46,298 nucleotides of DNA from Sphingomonas sp. 28-63-12 (GTDB lineage Bacteria; Pseudomonadota; Alphaproteobacteria; Sphingomonadales; Sphingomonadaceae). Positions 43,103 through 46,298 of the stretch are shown here, piece after piece (the stretch's first letter is position 1; each line of letters opens with the position of its first letter). A program made the position numbers and the translations under genes. The notes under the pieces are model-generated. The model worked only from the letters and a program-made list of their open reading frames with translations, was not told where the DNA came from and searched no databases. The stretch is from positions 1 to 46,298 of the forward strand of contig NCGD01000038.1 of the NCBI GenBank assembly GCA_002281535.1, written 5' to 3'.

Positions 43103-45226
43103 ATGCAAGCGTCTTTGATCCTTTTCGGCGATAGGGCGCTACCGATCAGGCGGCGGCGGCTGTCGCGCCAGGCGCTGCTTGCGATGGGGCTGTGCGCCGC
43201 CACCGGATACGCCGATCGGACCAGCGCTGCCCCGCCGCAGGAACCCGTCATCGCGACCAATGGCGCGCGGTCCTACACGCCCGCCGACTTTGCTCGATTT
43301 GCACCGAGAACGGCGTATGATTTGCTCGTCCAGGTTCCGGGGTTCACGATCCGCGGCGCCGATACGGCACGTGGCCTCGGCCAGGCTTCCGAAAATATCC
43401 TGATCAATGGCCAGCGGATCACCGACAAGACGGGCGGCGCTGCCGCGCAGCTCCAGAAAATCGCGGCGAGCGATGTCGCACGCATCGACATCAAGGAAGC
43501 GGCCTCGGTCGGCATCCCTGGCCTGACCGGCGAAGTTGCCGACATCATACTCAAAACCGATCGCAAAGGCACCGGCAATTATAGCTGGAGCCCGGCACTA
43601 CGCGCTTATTATGCCCGCCCGCGTTGGCTCGCCGGATCGATCAGCTATAACGGCACGACCGGCAACCTCGGCTACACCTTCTCGCTGGAGGACAATGCCG
43701 GGCGCGGTGCGCTGGGTGGCAACGACTATCGCATCCTCTCACCGACCGGGGCACTGATCGAGCGCCGCAACCAGGTGCAATGGAACAGCTTCGACGACGC
43801 CAAATTCTCCGCCATTCTGAAATATGGCAACAAGGGGCCGATCAAGGCCAATCTGACGCTCGTCTATGATCCCTATTGGAGCCGCGGCAACAATTTTCAG
43901 CGACGGGCTCGCGCGAGTGGGGAGACCGTTGATTGGAACAATCATAGCCGCACCTTTGGCTTTCAATATGATGTGAGCGGCGATGTATCGGCCCCACTGG
44001 GTAGCGGGCAGGTCAAATTCATCGGCCTGCGCCATTTCGAACACGCACCGTTCCTGATCGATCAGCGTGCCGACTATGACAGTGGGGCGCCGGGCGACGG
44101 CATCCGCTATGGCCAGGACAACCGGACCGAGGAAACCGTCGGTCGGGTGGAATATCATTGGAAGGGCGGGCCCAACGACTGGACGATGTCGATCGAGCGG
44201 GCGAATAACCGCCTGGCGCAAACCAGCACGCTCGCCAGCCTTCAGCCCGACGGCAGCTATGCCGACATTCCCTACCCACAGGGTAGCGGTACGGTGGTCG
44301 AGACGCGCTACGAGGCGATCGCCTCGCTCAGTCGACCGCTTTCCAGGCAGCTCGATCTGCAGCTGACCGGCGGCGCCGAATATTCCCAGCTGGGCGAGAT
44401 CAGCATCGGCAATCGGCCGCGCCAGTTTTTCCGCCCGAAAGGCAGCGCATCGCTTGCCTGGCGGCCGGCAGCGGGCTGGGATTCAAGCCTCAAAATCGAA
44501 CGAAAGGTCGGCCAGATCAGCTTCGGTGACTTTCTCGCCAACCAGGATGTGACGAATAATCGTGCCAACGCTGCCAACCCAAATCTCGTGCCGCCGCAAA
44601 GCTGGGAGGTGACCGGCGAACTCAGCCGCAATTTCGGCCGTTGGGGCAAAACGCGACTCAAGGCCTATCATTATTGGATCGAGGACATTGTCGACCGTAT
44701 TCCCGTTGGCATCGACGGCGATGCGGTTGGCAACCTGCCGCGCGCCACGCGCTTCGGCATGGAAAGCACCAGCACGATCCAGTTTGATCCGATCGGCTGG
44801 CACGGGGCCAAGCTCGACGCGGAAATCGGGTTCGAGCGCAGTGGCGTCATTGATCCGCTGACCGGCCAGTCCCGCACAATCAGTGCCACTCATGATGGCT
44901 GGGCGGAACTAACGTTGCGTCACGATGTCCCGGGCAGCCAGTTCGCCTGGGGTGGCGGCCTTTCCTACCAGCATTATGGGCTGGCCTATTATCTGGACGA
45001 GGTGAACCAGAACTGGGAGGGCCCTTATGCGAGCAGCTTTGTCGAATGGAAGAATTTCCACGGAATCAAGGCGAACTTCCAGATTTTCAACATCAACGAT
45101 GGCCATGTACGCTTTTACCGCACCGTCTATACCGGCCGCCGCACCATCGCACCGATCGCTTTTTACGAACGCCTGCACCAGCGTGTCGGGCCGATTTTCA
45201 AGCTCACGCTGAGCGGGGCGTTTTAA
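43103..45226 (+). CDS. TonB-dependent outer-membrane receptor
   Basis: 707 residues. The N-terminal signal is atypical (basic RRRRL then LLAMGLCAATGYADRTSA). The plug domain runs from about residue 55 (DFARFAPRTAYDLLVQVPGFTI, ENILINGQRITDK, ARIDIKEAASVGIPGLTGEVADI), followed by a beta-barrel with YSWSPALRAYY, VTGELSRNFGRW and GAF at the end. A terminal aromatic residue is typical of outer-membrane barrels. The ligand is unknown and no TonB box is obvious. GGAG precedes the ATG. The SDR-TetR pair lies directly upstream on the same strand, so a shared substrate is possible. Confidence 0.9.
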   Translation: MQASLILFGDRALPIRRRRLSRQALLAMGLCAATGYADRTSAAPPQEPVIATNGARSYTPADFARFAPRTAYDLLVQVPGFTIRGADTARGLGQASENILINGQRITDKTGGAAAQLQKIAASDVARIDIKEAASVGIPGLTGEVADIILKTDRKGTGNYSWSPALRAYYARPRWLAGSISYNGTTGNLGYTFSLEDNAGRGALGGNDYRILSPTGALIERRNQVQWNSFDDAKFSAILKYGNKGPIKANLTLVYDPYWSRGNNFQRRARASGETVDWNNHSRTFGFQYDVSGDVSAPLGSGQVKFIGLRHFEHAPFLIDQRADYDSGAPGDGIRYGQDNRTEETVGRVEYHWKGGPNDWTMSIERANNRLAQTSTLASLQPDGSYADIPYPQGSGTVVETRYEAIASLSRPLSRQLDLQLTGGAEYSQLGEISIGNRPRQFFRPKGSASLAWRPAAGWDSSLKIERKVGQISFGDFLANQDVTNNRANAANPNLVPPQSWEVTGELSRNFGRWGKTRLKAYHYWIEDIVDRIPVGIDGDAVGNLPRATRFGMESTSTIQFDPIGWHGAKLDAEIGFERSGVIDPLTGQSRTISATHDGWAELTLRHDVPGSQFAWGGGLSYQHYGLAYYLDEVNQNWEGPYASSFVEWKNFHGIKANFQIFNINDGHVRFYRTVYTGRRTIAPIAFYERLHQRVGPIFKLTLSGAF

Positions 45227-45338
45227 GGCTGCGCCGGATGCGAGTCATGCGGGCGACGGTGGCCGACCAGCGATCACCATCGGTTCGGCGTCCATATGGA
45301 TTGGGAGCCCGGCATTGAGGCCGCCTTTGCCGGCGGCG

Positions 45339-46298
45339 CTACAGCGGAATATTATCGTGCTTCTTCCACGGGTTCTCGAGCACCTTCCCGCGCAACTTCC
45401 GCAACCCCAAAGCCACCCGCCGCCGCGTCGAATGGGGCTGGATCACCTCGTCGATAAAGCCCTTCGATGCGGCCACGAACGGATTAGCGAAGCGCGCCTC
45501 ATATTGCGCGGTGCGCTCGGCAATTTCTTCCGACGTCTTGCCGCGAAAAATGATCTCGACTGCGCCTTTCGCGCCCATCACCGCGATTTCGGCGGTGGGC
45601 CAGGCATAGTTCAGATCGCCGCGCAGATGCTTCGACGCCATCACGTCATAGGCACCGCCATAGGCTTTTCGGGTAATGACGGTAATTTTGGGCACGGTCG
45701 CCTCGGCATAGGCGAAGAGCAGTTTTGCGCCGTGCTTGATGATGCCGTTCAGCTCCTGTGCGGTGCCGGGCAGGAAGCCGGGCACGTCGACAAAGGTGAT
45801 GATCGGAATCTCGAACGCATCGCAGAAGCGTACGAAGCGCGCCGCCTTCTTCGATGAATTGATATCAAGGCAACCGGCCAGCACCATCGGTTGGTTGGCG
45901 ACGACGCCGACCGTGCGCCCCTCGATCCGCCCGAAGCCGACGATGATGTTGCCCGCATGCGCGGGCTGGATTTCGAAGAAATCGCCCTCGTCGAGCGTCT
46001 TGCGGATCACTTCGTGCATATCGTAGGGCTGGTTCGCATTGGCCGGAATCAGCAGGTCAAGGCTTTCCTCCAGCCGGTCCCACGGGTCGGCCGTCGGGCG
46101 TTCGGGCGCTGCATCGCGGTTCGATGCGGGCAAGAAGTCCACGAAGTCGCGGGCGGCCAACAGCGCTTCGATATCATCATCGAATGCGACATCGGCGACC
46201 CCCGACTTCGTGGTATGCGTCACGGCACCCCCGAGTTCCTCCTGCGAGACCACTTCGTTAGTGACGGTCTTCACCACATCGGGGCCGGTGACGAACAT
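45339..46298 (-). CDS. pccB: Propionyl-CoA carboxylase beta subunit, C-terminal part
   Basis: 319 residues of a carboxyltransferase that continues beyond the right edge; the full protein is normally about 510 residues. [75 protein letters not shown] and [19 protein letters not shown] are family signatures of acyl-CoA carboxylase beta subunits. It carries out carboxyl transfer from biotin to propionyl-CoA. The Met at the window edge is internal, not a start. The 3' end is complete ([17 protein letters not shown]). Confidence 0.93.
   Translation of the reverse strand: MFVTGPDVVKTVTNEVVSQEELGGAVTHTTKSGVADVAFDDDIEALLAARDFVDFLPASNRDAAPERPTADPWDRLEESLDLLIPANANQPYDMHEVIRKTLDEGDFFEIQPAHAGNIIVGFGRIEGRTVGVVANQPMVLAGCLDINSSKKAARFVRFCDAFEIPIITFVDVPGFLPGTAQELNGIIKHGAKLLFAYAEATVPKITVITRKAYGGAYDVMASKHLRGDLNYAWPTAEIAVMGAKGAVEIIFRGKTSEEIAERTAQYEARFANPFVAASKGFIDEVIQPHSTRRRVALGLRKLRGKVLENPWKKHDNIPL

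Overview
The window is about 46.3 kb of high-GC chromosomal DNA. Its gene set fits an alphaproteobacterium of the Sphingomonadaceae (Sphingomonas/Sphingopyxis type): a TonB-dependent receptor, DUF3617 and VOC proteins, glycine-zipper and RYxxP-type envelope proteins, hflK-hflC-degP next to mrp, class I fumarase, and dispersed CCCTCTCC-type palindromes. This placement is inferred from protein content, because no rRNA or tRNA gene is present.

Region 1 (1-5.9 kb) has an unusually long Shine-Dalgarno at the left edge, two overlapping lipoprotein paralogues, a KgtP-like 2-oxoglutarate symporter, an exported methyltransferase with an adjoining 52-residue membrane protein, a soluble methyl-accepting protein with a globin-like front end, and an orphan HigA antitoxin. 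Region 2 (5.9-14.8 kb) is housekeeping: uvrB, DUF3617, VOC, msrB, an NAPE-PLD-like hydrolase, a beta-lactamase-fold serine hydrolase, and class I fumarase coupled to a small membrane protein. Region 3 (14.9-19.7 kb) has a GGDEF-EAL-PilZ gene broken by a frameshift. It is followed by a complete 2,110-bp IS1595-family element with 24-bp inverted repeats, an 8-bp target duplication, a transposase, a 56-residue ORF and a DUF3800 cargo gene. The element abuts a solo copy of its own right end.

Region 4 (19.7-25.2 kb) is the class I ribonucleotide reductase locus. nrdA and nrdB are separated by 1.75 kb holding a DUF559 nuclease gene enclosed by long hairpin repeats, a DUF2171 gene and a coupled three-gene set of small membrane proteins. 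nrdB has an out-of-frame internal deletion. A toxin remnant carrying a 10-bp tandem repeat and an intact antitoxin follow. Region 5 (25.2-33.6 kb) holds an M15 peptidase, a cytochrome c', a poly-aspartate protein encoded by a hexanucleotide minisatellite, a Bcr/CflA-type exporter, a second lipoprotein pair, a 2-oxoglutarate oxygenase and homoserine dehydrogenase. Region 6 (33.6-41 kb) has a CoA-binding protein and Mrp divergent from hflK-hflC-degP, then a HerA-like ATPase and a glycine-zipper protein, with two clear terminators. Region 7 (41-46.3 kb) has a small alpha/beta-barrel protein divergent from an SDR-TetR pair with a 17-bp palindromic operator between them, a TonB-dependent receptor with its own inverted repeat, and the C-terminal part of a propionyl-CoA carboxylase beta subunit cut by the window edge.

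At least three genes (nrdB, the GGDEF-EAL gene, parE) are broken, and the tetR 5' end is suspect. Since nrdB is normally essential, real decay and assembly error should be separated before conclusions are drawn. The best candidates for new biology are the DUF559/hairpin-repeat unit, the DUF3800-carrying IS1595 element and the SDR/TetR operator region.
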